Assembly: GCA_003290165.1 (NCBI GenBank)
Contig: QNQO01000802.1
Span: 372,001-436,000 of the forward strand
Length of the DNA: 64,000 nucleotides
Direction: 5' to 3'
DNA from: Berberis thunbergii
Lineage: Eukaryota; Streptophyta; Magnoliopsida; Ranunculales; Berberidaceae
In this document: piece after piece, positions 30,169 to 42,709 of the stretch
How the letters are laid out: each line of letters opens with the position of its first letter
Numbering within the stretch: position 1 is the stretch's first letter
Made by a program: the position numbers and the translations under genes
The notes under the pieces: model-generated
Database searches by the model: none
Seen by the model: the letters and a program-made list of their open reading frames with translations, nothing else
Told to the model about the DNA's origin: nothing

Positions 30169-33044
30169 TGGGTTGACACTAGTGATTCTCGACATGTCTG
30201 CTATGATTGAGACATGTTCAAGTCCTATTCTGAAGCTGATGACAAGAAAGTGTTGTTGGGTGATTCCCACTCCACTATTGCTGCTAGAATTGGCGAAGTA
30301 GAATTGAAGTTTCCCTCTAGAAAGACTGTAATCCTGAAGGATGTCTTACATACTCCTGAGATGAGGAAGAATTTGGTTTCTGGTTACCTTCTGAACAAGG
30401 TTGGGTTTACTCAAATAATAGGGGCTGATTTGTATACCATCATTAAGAACAATGTATTTGTGGGGAAGGGGTATGCCACTGATGGTACGTTTAAATTGAA
30501 TGTTGATGCTAATAAAATTTCTAATTTTGCTTACAGGTTGTGTTCTTTTAATACTTGGCATGCTAGACTCTGTCATGTTAATAAGCAAATAATTAAAAGC
30601 ATGAGTAACTTAGGACTAATTCCAAAATTGTCCTTAAATGACTTTGATAAATGCAACTATTGTAGTAAAGCTAAAATAACCAAAGCACCACATAAATCTG
30701 TTGTCAGAGAATCTGAACCCTTAGATTTAATACATTCAGATATATGTGAACTTGATGGTGTTTTGACTAGAAATGGAAAACGTTATTTTATTACATTCAT
30801 TGATGAATGCTCCGATTATACCTTCGTCTATCTAATGAAAAGTAAGAGTGAAACATTTGATATGTTCAAAATATTTTTAACGGAAGTTGAAAATCAATTT
30901 AATAGAAAGATAAAGAAGTTTAGAAGTGATAGAGACACTGAATATGACAGCAGTAATTTCATAGAGTTTTATAATTCTCATGGAATTATTCATGAAAAAG
31001 TTGCACCGTACTCTTCTGAGATGAATGGCAAAGCTGAAAGGAAAAATAAAACTCTTACTGAATCAATACTTGTCATTCTACTTAACTTCGGTGCTGCATC
31101 ACACTGGTGGGGAGAGATTTTTTGACGGTCTGTTATGTGCTAAATAGAGTCCCTAAATCGAAAAATAAAACTTTTCCTTATGAGATTTTGAAAAATAGAT
31201 GACCAAACTTGTCATACTTCAAAACTTGGGGTTGTTTAGCTTATGTTAGAATTCCTGATCCTAAAAGGAACAAGCTTGCCAGTAGGGCATATGAGTGTGT
31301 ATTTATAGGCTATGCCGATAACAACAAAGCCTATAGATTCTATAACCTAAGTGATCACGTTATCATAGACTCAAACGATGTTGATTTCTATGAACATAGA
31401 TTTCCTTTTATTTCGAGGAATAGTGGGGGTGCATCCTCTAGTAACGTGCCTATGATCAGGATGAATGAAAATGATAAAGTAACAGAATCTGAGCCAAGAG
31501 AAGTAAACGGAACTGAACTTCTAAACACTATGGCCCTGACTTCTATGCCTTTACAGTAGAGGAGGACCCCCTTAACTTTCAAGAAGTCTTGTCTTCTATA
31601 GACGCCAACTTTTGGGAAGATGCTATTGATGATGAAATGGACTCTCTTGAGTCTAATAGAACCTATCATTTAGTTGACTTGCCACCAGGTTGCAAGACAA
31701 TAGGTTGTAAGTGGGTATTTAAGAAGAAATTGAAACTCGATGGAAATGTTGAAAAGTTTAAGGCTCGTTTTGTTGCCAAAGGGTTTAGACACGGAGAAAA
31801 TAATGAATTCTTTGACACATTCTCCTGTTACTGGGATTACATCTATTCGAATGCTAATATCTCTTGCTGCAATACACGATCTAGTATTAAACCAAATGGA
31901 TGATAAGACTGTTTTCCTTAATGGTGACCTATAAGAAGAAATTTATATGAGCCAACCTAAAGGTTTTGTAAATCCAGGGAAAGAAAATAAAGTTTGCAAA
32001 CTAAATAAATCACTTTACGGTTTGAAACAAGCTCCAAAACAATGGCAAATTTTTTTTGATAATCTTATTATCTCACATGACTTTAAAGTGAACGAAAGTG
32101 ACAAATGCATTTACTATAAATTTGAAAATGGCATTTGCACTATTATATGTCTATCTGTGGATGATTTGCTTATCTTTGATTCAAATATTCATGTCGTGAA
32201 TAATGTGAAATCTTTATTGCGTGTGAACTTTGATATGAAAGACCTTGGAGAAGCTAGTGTGATCCCTGGTATTAAAATTACTAGGTCTAAAAATGAAATT
32301 TCTTTAGATCAATCACATTATATTGAGAAGATCCTAAAGAAATATAATTACTCTGACTGTAAACCTGCATGTACTCTTAATGATCCTGGTGTAAAGTTGT
32401 TCAAGAATACCGGTAATGGTGTTAGACAATCTGAGTGTGCAAGCATCATTGGTAGCCTACGATATGCTACTGATTGCACTAGGCCCGACATAGCTTATGC
32501 TGTGAGACCACTATGCATATTTACCAGTAGACATAGTATAAAACATTGACATGCTATTGAAAGGGTCATGAGGTACCTAAAGAGGACTACGAACCTTGGA
32601 TTACACTATCAGAATTTTCCCGCTGTCTTTGAAGGATATAACGATGTTGATTGGAACACTCTCTCAGATGACTCCAAAGCTGCAAGTGGCTATATTTTTA
32701 ATATAGCTGGTGGAGCTGTTTCTTGGAAATCAAAGAAACAGACTATTCTGGCACAATCCACGATGGAGTCAGAGATGATAGCACTAGCCACGGTTAGTGA
32801 GGAAGCATGTTGGTTAAGAAACATGCTAGCAGAGATCCCTTTATGGAAAAGACTGATACCAGCTGTCTTGATCCATTGCGATAGTACTGCGGTTATTGAA
32901 AAGATACAAAACCGTTATTATAACGACAAGAGACGACAAATACGTCGTAAGCACAATACGGTTAGAGAATTTCTATCTACTAGTGCTGTTAGAGTGGATC
33001 ATGTACGAACTGATGAAAACTTGGTTGATCCTTTGACGAAATGA
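30169..33044 (+). pseudogene. Copia pol of #2 (broken)
   Basis: Protease remnant WVDTSDSRHVC (30170-30200) has DTS where DTG is expected. Integrase 30214-31125: WHARLCHVNKQIIKS and CNYCSKAK form the HHCC zinc site; HSDICEL, FRSDRDTEY and NGKAERKN supply the D-D-E. A frameshift and stop at about 31125-31200 follow, then hinge 31209-31559. RT 31589-32549: GCKWVFKKKL, FVAKGFRHGE, LYGLKQAPKQW and LSVDDLLIFDS (the YVDD box as SVDD). RNase H 32568-33044: [37 protein letters not shown]. At least four frame breaks. The 33100-33260 downstream part has short direct repeats of ATGCTGACTTTATAGG. Confidence 0.9.
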
Positions 33045-33654
33045 CTAGCTAGAGAGAATGTTTTCAAAACCTCGAAAGATATGTGACTTATGCCCTTAGA
33101 TTGATGAGTTATTCATGATGGTAACCTGACCTATAAAGTTAATCATGCTAACTTTATAGGTTCAATGGGTAATAACATGCTGACTTTATAGGTTCAATGG
33201 GTAATAACAAGTTGTGAATGATATAAAGTTAATCATGCTGACTTTATAGTAATCTCATTCCTAGATTAAAGCATGAGTTCCTGAAGCGATAGTAGGATGA
33301 GTTAAAACTCTTAATGAGATCTATACTCTATGTGGAGTGGAGTACCTAACTACAAGGGTATTCTTGATAAACTCATTTAAGTGATTGTAGAAATATGGCC
33401 CTTTCCTATGGAATTTGTAGGCAAAATTCCTAGAGCCTTCACTATACTGGGATATACGTGCATGACCTTAAAGCACAGACTTTTTAGACTTCATCCTGGT
33501 AAGGTTGTGCATGTAATGTTATTAGAGATAGAGTTCAAAACTACGAGTTACTCTAGTATAATCTAAATCATGAATACTACGCAAGAGTTCAAGTTGAAAG
33601 ACACTTTTGTTTATGCACAATCTTATATTTTTTAGACTGCTCGATGAAGAAATG

Positions 33655-34489
33655 TTTTGTTTTAAAAAACAAAGGGAAATGGTTTCTTAACTTTCAAATT
33701 TCTCTCTTTATTGTTTAGTCCCATATCTTCTATGTAACTCACTTTGTTGAAGTTAATAAGGATAGTGTTTGGACCCCAAGGGGTACCCACTTTAGTGAAG
33801 GAAAGAAGAGATAGACCAATGTTGGTCTGCTCCACGCGCGCCGCCACAGCTGTCCGACCGAGTTGGGTAGGGTCAAATTGAGATGAAAATTTCTTTTTGC
33901 TAAAATTTTATTTGAAAAATAAAATATCTTTATTTGCTGCAGAGAACAAGACTGAGTCAGAGGAGACCCAGTCTTTTCTCCACACGTTTCTCCGTGATTT
34001 TCGCCGTCTTTAAGGCACGTTTTCTCTCAAAAAGATTTTCTCTCAGCCTATAAATACTAGCTCTCTTTTGGATAAACTATAAAAGCAATCGTTTTCAGAG
34101 TTTCAAAAATAGTCTATTTCAAAGTTTATTTTTTTTGTAAACAGTCCATTTCAGATAGTGTTATTTGCTTTGTAAACAGTCTGTTTCAGAGAATTTCACA
34201 GAGTTCCAGTTTCTTTGTAATTTCGTATTTACTCATTTTTTTTCGTGATTCCGAGCAAAAGAGTTAGGGTGAATAGATTTTCGTTCTTCATCAGTGCATG
34301 TGATTGAATGAGACTAATAAGGAATTCTTGGCTGTTTTATCCTGAGGACGACGGAGCTATCAGACTGCTTGCACAATCTTGGGCAGAGCTGCAAAACGTC
34401 TTAAAGAGAGTGACCTAGTCCTTGACTCAACCCAAGAAAATTCGGTAACTTCGTTCTTGTTTTAATTTGCAGCAATTATATTTCCAACA
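33655..34489 (+). repeat. 3' LTR of copia #2
   Basis: About 835 bp. It carries the segment missing from the 5' LTR (GGACCCCAAGGGGTACCC to GGCACGTTTTC) and ends TTTCCAACA. The start appears eroded compared with copia #3. Confidence 0.8.
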
Positions 34490-34897
34490 AACAACCACAC
34501 CTTGAGATGATAAAACATCCTTCACCTACCGTAACTAATAATAAAAATTCATAATAAGAATTCATTTAAATGTTTCCCTCTCATTACTCTTCACATTCTA
34601 AAATTTCTCAATCATATCAAGAAGAAAATAAAAAAAATCAATTTGCCAAATATATTTGTAGTACAAAAAAAAAAAAAAAAAGCATTTTTCCATTCCTCTT
34701 GATTAACTTAAGAGTACGTAGATTAACTCTTATTTTTTTCGTCTTAGGATAGCGAGACATAAGTTAATATATACTGAATTTTTCATTTTTTAAGAGCTTG
34801 TGTTTATTGATTTAAGAGCATCTGAGAAGTCCCCAAAGATGAAGTCCCTAAATTCATTTTTATTGATTGAAAAGGATTTTAGCAGGGTGAGCATTGC
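34490..34897. repeat. Segmental-duplication junction (shared with 48920-49215 and 18320)
   Basis: 34505-34790 matches 48920-49215 (CTTGATTAACTTAAG-containing block). From 34796 the sequence switches to GTGTTTATTGATTTAAGAGC, found also at about 18326, and then to DNA shared with about 24860-24910. This is the joint between two tandem copies of the methyltransferase unit. The open frame at 34570-34752 has no known domain. Confidence 0.7.
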
Positions 34898-34913
34898 AAT
34901 TCTCCAATTAGTG

Positions 34914-37110
34914 AAGTTTTCTCTCAATCACCAGGTAACTAAAATTTCTTTCCTAGGGCTTGGAGAGATGAACCCAGAATGCACTGATCAATAACGACGA
35001 AGGAGGGAGCAAGTCTCTCCATACTCCCTCGTGGAGAGACCTTGGCTAGCAAGAAGGGAACATCATCGCACGGGAACCTGGAGGCCGAAGATGTTCGTAG
35101 AGCGATGGAGAACCTACGCACAACGAATGAGGAGCCGTGTCCACACATACTCAATGATCTGGGAATACAAGAGCCAAGGAACAAGATCAGTCCAGAATTC
35201 GATGATCAAGACAAGGAAGGTTCAGCGGAGACAGAACCAACAGAGGCAGGAACGTCTAGATCTGAAAGCACAGAGCAGAATGGATCCACAGAGGAGGGAT
35301 CCGAGAATGGAATACAACCAATACAAGGTGCGGCGGAGTCTGTTGATCATGGAACAAACAAGAAGTCATTGGGCTACAATGCTTAAACAAAACTCATTCA
35401 GGGCAGCAACCAGACTTCAATACTTCCCCCCTTTAGCCAAGGACGGGGAACCAACAATTCACATAAGGACCTCAGACTTTGCAACACAAATCTCTGAATG
35501 TGAACGATTGATCGTAGGACGCTTTGTAGGGAAGCGACTTGTGTATGGCTATGTGAAGGACTGCTTGATAAGAGCTTGGGGGACAAACAAAATGAACATA
35601 CATGGAGAAAAAAAACTTTGTATTCAAATTTCGAGAGGATGAAGAAAGAATCAAGGCACTCGAGCTAGGTTCCATTCATATAGCAAGCAGATTATTCATA
35701 TACCAGCTTCCAAGGCACATCCCCATTGTTATTGATAATGCAAAAACCAGTACAGTAGAAGTAGAATACAACTGGGTTTCATCCAAATGAAACTCCTGTT
35801 CAACCTTTGGCCATTCTACATTGCAATGCACCAGAACAAAACCAAATATAACGGCTCAGGTTTGGAAGGCAACTGGGAGACAGATCACAGAACAAAAACA
35901 ACAAGATGAGGGATGGATGGAGGGAGTGGGTGCGGAGAAACCAGTGGCCAAAGAGCCGGTGAATTTATTGTTGTCGAACAAGTTTGTGAAGCTTACGGGG
36001 GATAATGTTGAAGATGAGAGTAATGAAACAAAGAATTTTTTGGCTAGTAAAGGAAAGGCTACCGCCAATGACATATTCGTACAAGAAACAATAGAGGAAC
36101 GCCTTTAAGATGCGGAATACACAGCTAGTGAGATTGAAAAAGCGAAGCAAGGAGACCCAACTAATCATGATGATCTAGGCAGTCCGAGGACGACAAGTCC
36201 TGAGTTTGAAGATGTGACTACAAGTATTGAAATCAGCGAAATTAAGATATTACAGATAGAGGAACCTCGAGCCCCCCAGGTAAAAGATGAGCTGAACCTT
36301 ACGGGCCCTGGGACACAGTCTGGGGCACAACATTTTCAACCTGCATTGGAGTGTCAAAATGGTGAGCATGAATTGCTCAACTCTTATCAGATACACGATG
36401 CTTCTCCCATCACAAATCAGCTGGTAAGCATGGATTAGCTAACACCTCAAGGCATCAATGTTTTGAATTCAGAAATTGCAAGAATAGGCATGGATGCTTT
36501 GGTCACTGAAATTAAAAGCTTTCTTGAAGCGAAAGTAGCAATTAAAACACTATTGAAGAAGAACATGAGGTTACCATAATACATCCTCCCACGGAATATA
36601 TTCCTCGAAGGTCTTCTCTAAGCAAGAAGACAAATCCTAAATTCAGGTAATTGATGATGATAATACAGGTAGAATGCAAATGCTTATTAGAACCTTGTAG
36701 GGATGCTAGATTAGTGCTAGCATTCAATGGTCTCTATATCATGATTGAATCGTGTTTCAATTCTTTACGACGACCTCTCATACATCTTGAGGCCCACATT
36801 AGGTATAAATCAAGTCATGAGAGTGCTTAAAGGATTGATTGGTAATTACAAGAAAGAAAAGTTATGGCAAGTCTATCATGCAACCACTTTAGTAGCAAAA
36901 CACTTTGCAAGGTTACTCCCTAACCTGGAGACGGTGAATCTAGCACTAATTAGGTTTTTTGTGGAAGCTTTAAAGCAAGTTGATTGTTTTGTAGATGATG
37001 AAACGAGTGAACGTGTGAACGATTGTAATCTTTATCATCATCTTTTTTTTTTTAATATAAGATTCGGGGATCCTATAAACCCCAACTCACTTTCCAAAAA
37101 AAAAAAAAAA
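34914..37110 (+). mobile_element. LINE insertion with poly-A tail and TSD
   Basis: The element lies between AATTCTCCAATTAGTG (34898-34913) and TTCTCCAAATTAAGTG (37111-37126) and ends in a 15-bp A run (37096-37110). The uninterrupted target is seen in paralogous DNA near 24912 and 25512 (CAATTCTCCAAATTAAGTGC), so the duplicate and the empty site can be compared directly. It encodes a LINE ORF1-like protein, but the RT/endonuclease ORF2 is absent. About 2.2 kb. Confidence 0.87.
35031..36600 (+). pseudogene. LINE ORF1-like protein with DUF4283-type domain (broken)
   Basis: From about 35400 the translation EPTIHIRTSDFATQISECER, then IVGRFVGKRLVYGYVKDCLI, then NFVFKFREDEERIKALELGS matches the DUF4283 domain found in plant LINE ORF1 proteins. 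ORF1 proteins bind RNA. The part upstream (35042-35386) is acidic and Gln/Glu-rich. A frameshift occurs near 35600-35640. An acidic, low-complexity tail follows in frames 35821-36108 and 36214-36438 with stops between. The 36745-37070 open frame may derive from the 3' end of ORF2, but I cannot identify it. Confidence 0.7.
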
Positions 37111-38455
37111 TTCTCCAAATTAAGTGCGAATATCAATTTGAGATCAAGGTTCTCCATAACCTCTTTCGCACATGTAATACTAAAACCAAATTAGATTTTC
37201 CATGCATGTTTAGGTGACAATGGGATCTAATTATATACTTAGAAGTGAGAGGAATCTTCATGACCTTTTTTAGAAACAAAGATTGCTATTTGAAGTACTT
37301 AATTATGTCAGTGCATTTTCAAGTCATGTGATCTTCTGGTGCTTGTTTGGTGAACTTGTGAAGAAATTACTGTCCTATGCTTTAATCATCAAATTAATCT
37401 TCAGGGTCTTCTTCTTGGTTTTGTGGTTAATAATTTGTTTGTTTTAGAGCATCTCCAGTGTGAGATCCTTTCATCCAACTCCCCTAGAAAATAAAGGTTT
37501 GAGTGAAAAAATTGAGCCACAATAGAGAGTTTTCGATTGAAGTATGCTTTTAACAAAACATGGAGTCTTGAGTAATTTACAAGCTCAAAACATTAATACT
37601 TTGTTGTTGCTTAATTTACATCTAAAGAATTAAGATACACCCAACAAACACTGCGTTTATTTTCAACACCCAATAAGAGTGAATGAGCGTAAGTCTGGCG
37701 AAAAATAAATAGCTCAAGATTAGAGTTAAAGACTGAATTTCAATTCAAATGAAACATTGTTGTCAAATTCATGATTATGGACTAGAAAGTAATAAACTTG
37801 GTGCATCAAAAGCGATGTGGCTCTTACCGATGATTAAAAACAAAACAAGAAAAATCGCCAAAGTGATTTTAGTGTAAGAGCCTTGCAATACCATACTGTG
37901 AAACCAAAATTAATAGACAGTTTTAAGTGCTTAATTTGTCCCATACAAGTCCAAGTTTTTCCAATTTCAGAGTACATTTTGCAAATATAACTCGGTGATA
38001 TCACAATACATTTTGCGGAAAATGAATTTAGGTGAAAATTTATTGAAAATGCAGTTTTTGGAGAAGCTCTCACAATATATATGTATATTTTTATTTATTT
38101 ATATTTGTTTCAGTGTGTTTGGAGCGATTATTTAATAGCGAAGAATGCGTCAACCACATAGAAACATGTTATGACCCATTTTAATTTCACTTAAAAATTT
38201 GCAAGCTACGTGTTGGAATCAATACATTAAGGACATCTCCGAAATGAAAGACTAAAAGTGTGTAAACGTGTCAAAGACTCATATACATATTAATCAGTGT
38301 ACTTCGATGAATATCTTTGCCATCCATGTCAACAGGATTCTGATTACTAAACCAGAATTTCACAAATTACGAAGACACGATCTATGGCAATCACCAAATG
38401 TGAATCTTCATTTCATTTTATATTTTAAACCACTCACCATAAAAGTACAAGCTAA
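37111..38455. repeat. OMT 3' flank (copy C)
   Basis: 37111-37450 continues the duplicated DNA of about 25515-25860. 37640-38080 matches 2060-2470 and 26040-26290. 38105-38450 matches 3090-3460. It reaches the stop codon of pseudogene copy C. No supported ORF. Confidence 0.72.
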
Positions 38456-39151
38456 TTACTTAACAAGTTCTATGACTCAATAATTGTAAACATTACAAGC
38501 CAATCTAAACTCAGCAAAACCAGCTTCCGTTGCCAAGGCTTCAAACTCTTCTGCTCTTTCTTTCCCACCAAAGTTTTGCGCAAGCATGATAATATCTTCC
38601 ATGCAAGGCACCCTTGAACCAACATCATCTTTTGGCAATAACAATGGAGTCACTGTCTCCACCACAATCACCTTACCATTATCTGGAAGTGCCTTGTGAT
38701 AATTCTTCAGGATTTTCACACAATCTTCATCGTTCCAATCATGTAGAATGAACTGCATGTTTCACAAAAACAAATCGTTTGTCAAGTAAATTTTTTCAAA
38801 TGATCAATATTTATTGGACTAATTAAGCACTCATTTTTTTTCACCTTCATGAAAATGGCGTCTCCTGTTGTAACTAACACAAACACATCTCCTCCAACAT
38901 GTTAAACACCTGCATAAAAGCAGAACAAAGAAAACTCAATCCACAGTATATAAAGTCAAATAAGTCATTGTTGATCCTGCTTTTGACACTTTATGACTTG
39001 GTTCACACCTTTGCATCCCCATTCATATTTTATGTACTAAAGCAATGTAGTTGGTGAAGTCATTAAAATTTTAGAAATGACACATTCTAAATTCTCTAAT
39101 CTTATTATTTCATAAGTGAAAAATTGAAAGTTTGGCCAAAGTGTCTTAACT

Positions 39152-39947
39152 TGTTGTAACTGCTGTAAAGATTGAAATTAAAAGATAGGAACGAAGGTAC
39201 CAATTATTCTTGGATTGAGTCGCGGACTAAGTCGCTCTCTTTAAGACATTTCGCGGCTCTGTCCAAAATCGTGCAAGTAGTGTATTAGCCCCGCTGTCTC
39301 CAGGATAAAACAGCCCAGAATTTTCTATGTCTCGGAATCACCAATACAATATAAATTGCAAAATTAAAAATCACTTCTTTGCAAAAACGAAATATTTTTG
39401 TTTGCAAGAAAACCGTGTGTTTTTCTAAAACTATGATTTTTGTGTTCTATTTATAGTGAAAATATAGATTCGTTCAAAAAATGAAAATCCGGATTGATGC
39501 ATTGATAAAACAAGGAACTCGGCTAGGTTCATTGGCATAACAAATGCATAGAAAACGTAGGAAAAATCTAAACGTAATCGCATTTAAGAAAAATGTGGCA
39601 ATAGAAAGACGTCTAGATTCATGTACAAAATTCTGTCTAGATCCATTCCCTTTTTAGAGATTCAAAATTTATTTAATGAAAATAAATTTGTAGCAAAAAG
39701 AATGGGTTGCTCTCTTAATGACCCGACCCGACCCGACGGACAGACGGCTGCGGCGACGGACGCGAGAGTCTATCTCTTCCCTCCTCACAAAAGTATGGGA
39801 CCCCCAAGGGGTCCAAACAATCTCTTTATAAACTCTACCACAAAAGAGTTGTATAGTAGATATGAGACTGAAAATTAGAGAGAGATCTAGAGATCGAAAC
39901 CTGTAACACACCCATTTTCTTTTATTTAAAAAGCCATATTTCCAACA
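39152..39947 (-). repeat. 3' LTR of copia #3
   Basis: 796 bp. Includes on the plus strand ATCCGGATTGATGCATTG at about 39488, the empty form of the site occupied by an insertion in the other LTR. It has about 285 bp absent from the 5' LTR. Confidence 0.88.
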
Positions 39948-40644
39948 ATCCCCCACTTGAATTTTTAAAACAATTCCATATTTCCAACAATCCCCCACTT
40001 GGAATTTTAAAAACAATTTTCATCGAGCAATCTAAAAAATATAAGATTGTGCATAAACAAAAGTGTCTTTCGACTTGAACTCTTGCATAGTGTTCATGCT
40101 TTAGATTATACTAGAGTAATTCGTAGTTTTGAACTCTATCTCTAACAGACATTACATGCACAACCTTACCAGGGTGAAGTCTAAAACGCCCGTGTGTTAC
40201 GACCATGCACGTATATCCCAGTATAGTGAAAGTTCTAGGAATTTTGCCCACAAATTCCATAGGAAGCGGCCAAACTTTCACAATCACTTAGGTGAGTCTA
40301 TCAAGAGTACTCCTGTAGCTAGGTATTCCACTCCACATAGAGTATAGACCTCATTAAGAGTTTTTAACTCATCCTACTATCGCTTCAGGAATTCATGCTG
40401 GAATCTAGGAATGAGATTGTTATTTTTGTTAGCATGATTCACATCATATCATTCACGGCTTGTTATTAGCCATTGAACCTATTTCTTGGGATCTCCGGTC
40501 TATAGGTTGGGTTACCGTCATGAATAACTCATCAATCTAAGGGCATTTGTCTCATTCCTTTCGAGGTTTTCAAAACCTTCTCTCTAGCTAATCCTTTTGT
40601 CAAAGGATCAGCCAAGTTCGCATCAATCCATACGTGATCCACTC

Positions 40645-41231
40645 TCACAGCACCAGTAGATAGAACTCTAACCGTACTGTGCTTACGACATATTTGTCGT
40701 TTCTTGCCGTTATAATAACGGTTCTGTATTTTGTACTATCGCAATGGATCAAGACAGTTGAAATCGGTCTTTCCCATAAAGGGATCTCTGCTAGCAGGTT
40801 TCTTAGCCAACCTGCTTCTTCACTAGTCGTGGCTAGTGCTATCATCTCTGACTCCATCATAGACTATGCCAGAATGGTTTGTTCTTCGATTTCCAAGAAA
40901 CAGCTCCACCAGCTATATTGAAAATATAACCACTGGTGGCTTTGGAGTCATCTGAAAGGGTGTTCAAATCAACATCGCTATATCCTTCAAGGACAGTGGG
41001 AAACTTCTGATAATTTAATCCGAGGTTCTTAGTCCTCTTCAGGTACCTCATGACCTTTTCAATTTCATCTATAAAGGATAAGACATAGTAATCGGGGCCA
41101 AAGGTTTTTGAAGTTAATTTTCGTTTACTTCTCCTAGGCTCAGAGTATGTGACTTTATCAGATTCATTCATCCTTATCATGGGCACGTTATTTGAGGATA
41201 TACCCCCACTATTCCTCTTAATAACCCCCAC
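40645..41231 (-). pseudogene. Copia RNase H and hinge remnant of #3
   Basis: Frames 41231-40857 and 40860-40645 hold SSNNVPMIRMNESDKV (hinge, same as in #2), then [36 protein letters not shown] and [20 protein letters not shown] of RNase H. The RT is missing between hinge and RNase H. A 15-bp duplication (AGGAATAGTGGGGGT) marks the upstream edge, and a short integrase scrap (GIIHEK) precedes it at about 41250. Confidence 0.85.
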
Positions 41232-41339
41232 TATTCCTCGAAAAAAAATGAAATTATTTTTTCATGAATAATTCCTTGAGAAACACAAAAAATTTCTCAC
41301 AAAAAATAAGGATCCACAAAATTATTTTTAGCATATATA

Positions 41340-42613
41340 ATGTTAAAAATATGCGTGTGTTTTCCATTAAGGAACTTTTGAACTTTGGTCCCTCTAACTA
41401 TTGTCATAAATGGGTTTAACCACTTTTTGAATGCATATTAAGTGACGGTTCTTTTGCTAGCTAAAGCAGATCGTGCATTCAACTGTTAAGGACCCACACA
41501 ATGAGAATATCGAATAAAATACCCATTGTATTCACCTCGCTATTCTCGTTTTCTTTTAAGTTCAAGGATCAACTAAAAAAAATATCATTAGAAAATGTAC
41601 CTTAAATTCAGCTTCTGAATCTTTTCAAACTTTGATGTAATCACCAAGCTAGATTTGTGCATAAAAGCAACCTTTGGGAATTTAGTTGCAATTCCGCAAC
41701 AAAACCAAGCAATAACTTGAATTGTTCTAGATTGCCATCAACATCATCATCATGAGAACATATCATTTCCATAAGAATTCATGTCCTTTACCAAATAGTA
41801 AAACATTGAATACTTAGTGAAGAAGATATGAAAATGTCTTAATGCAGATGTGGGTGGCCCTTTAATCCTAAAACATTCATTGAATAGACAGCTAGCACTT
41901 CGTAAGGCACCAAATAACTACTATGGATTTTACCCTCCAACCTTATCAAAATCAACTTTCCCTCATGCCCTAATCTTCAAATGTTAAAAAATCAAACCAT
42001 GTGGAAATCCAGCCAACTTATGGTCTGAGCAAAATCATTTATCCAGTGACATCAAGAACAAAATTCACAAGTCGATCTGTATACAAATGATTCCTTATAG
42101 TCTCCTTATTTCAGCTTAACATCAAACCTCACAAAGTTTTCTTTCCATCAATAGTATTGAGAAATAGAAACATACCCAATTTTCACAATAGATCAATTAT
42201 AGTTCTCACCAAAATAGACTGAATCATCCAAAGTACATAACATAATTATCATAGAACTACATACTCATTATCTAAAGAATATGCATAGATTATATTGAAT
42301 TCAATTAGTTCTCTTCTCTTGTAGCAATCAATCATTATAAACAAATAAAATTCATTTTTACATCAATGGGTATGATAAGCAACATTGAACAGAAATGCCC
42401 AATTCAGATCTAGAAACAAATAAGAAAATAAGATCAACATCAAAGGAATTACCTCTCTTCAGCAGAGTGGGAATTCGATGAAGTCGTCATCGTTGAAGGG
42501 AAAGTGATAATCCCTTATGAGATTATTGCAGATGGGAGAATAGATCTTATGGAGACCTTGTACAGAAGATGAAGAAGAAGAAAAGGAGACCATATTTAAA
42601 AAAAAAAAAAAAA
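41340..42613 (-). other. Unrelated 1.3-kb segment in copia #3, possible captured gene 5' end
   Basis: This does not match the gag-pol of the sister element. On the minus strand it begins with a T16 run (about 42600), a CT-rich leader, an ATG at 42490 opening MTTSSNSHSAEE, and a GAGAG|GTAATTCC donor-like site at 42453/42452, followed by over 1 kb of AT-rich, intron-like DNA. That order resembles a host 5' UTR, a short first exon and intron 1. On the plus strand it could instead be a retrocopied sequence ending in A16. I do not recognise the protein. Confidence 0.4.
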
Positions 42614-42709
42614 CACAGAGAACTGATTCTGCAAAGTTAGCATTTCTATGGTACTTTTACAGCAATTTCAGTAATTGTAATCATGGCAGAAAGAAACATG
42701 TCTTAAAAT

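Larger units (their letters stand above)
28600..34489 (+). mobile_element. Ty1/copia retrotransposon #2, decayed, 5.9 kb
   Basis: LTRs at about 28600-29174 and about 33655-34489 both end TATATTTCCAACA. The 5' LTR lacks about 250 bp (corresponding to about 33771-34020 in the 3' LTR). gag, protease, integrase, RT and RNase H follow in copia order. The polypurine tract seen in the sister element (GTGGGGGAT) is missing before the 3' LTR, probably by a small deletion. No iMet-type PBS follows the 5' LTR. It is inserted in the upstream region of OMT copy B and is a close relative of copia #3 at 39152-43221. Left boundary and TSD are unclear. Confidence 0.9.

Noticed and set aside
28595..34500. TSD and exact left edge of copia #2
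   Set aside because: Flanks CAAGG and AACAA do not agree and the LTR starts are eroded; only approximate limits are given.
35398..35675. Minus-strand ORFs over the LINE
   Set aside because: Antisense to the DUF4283-type coding frame, which explains the open stretch.
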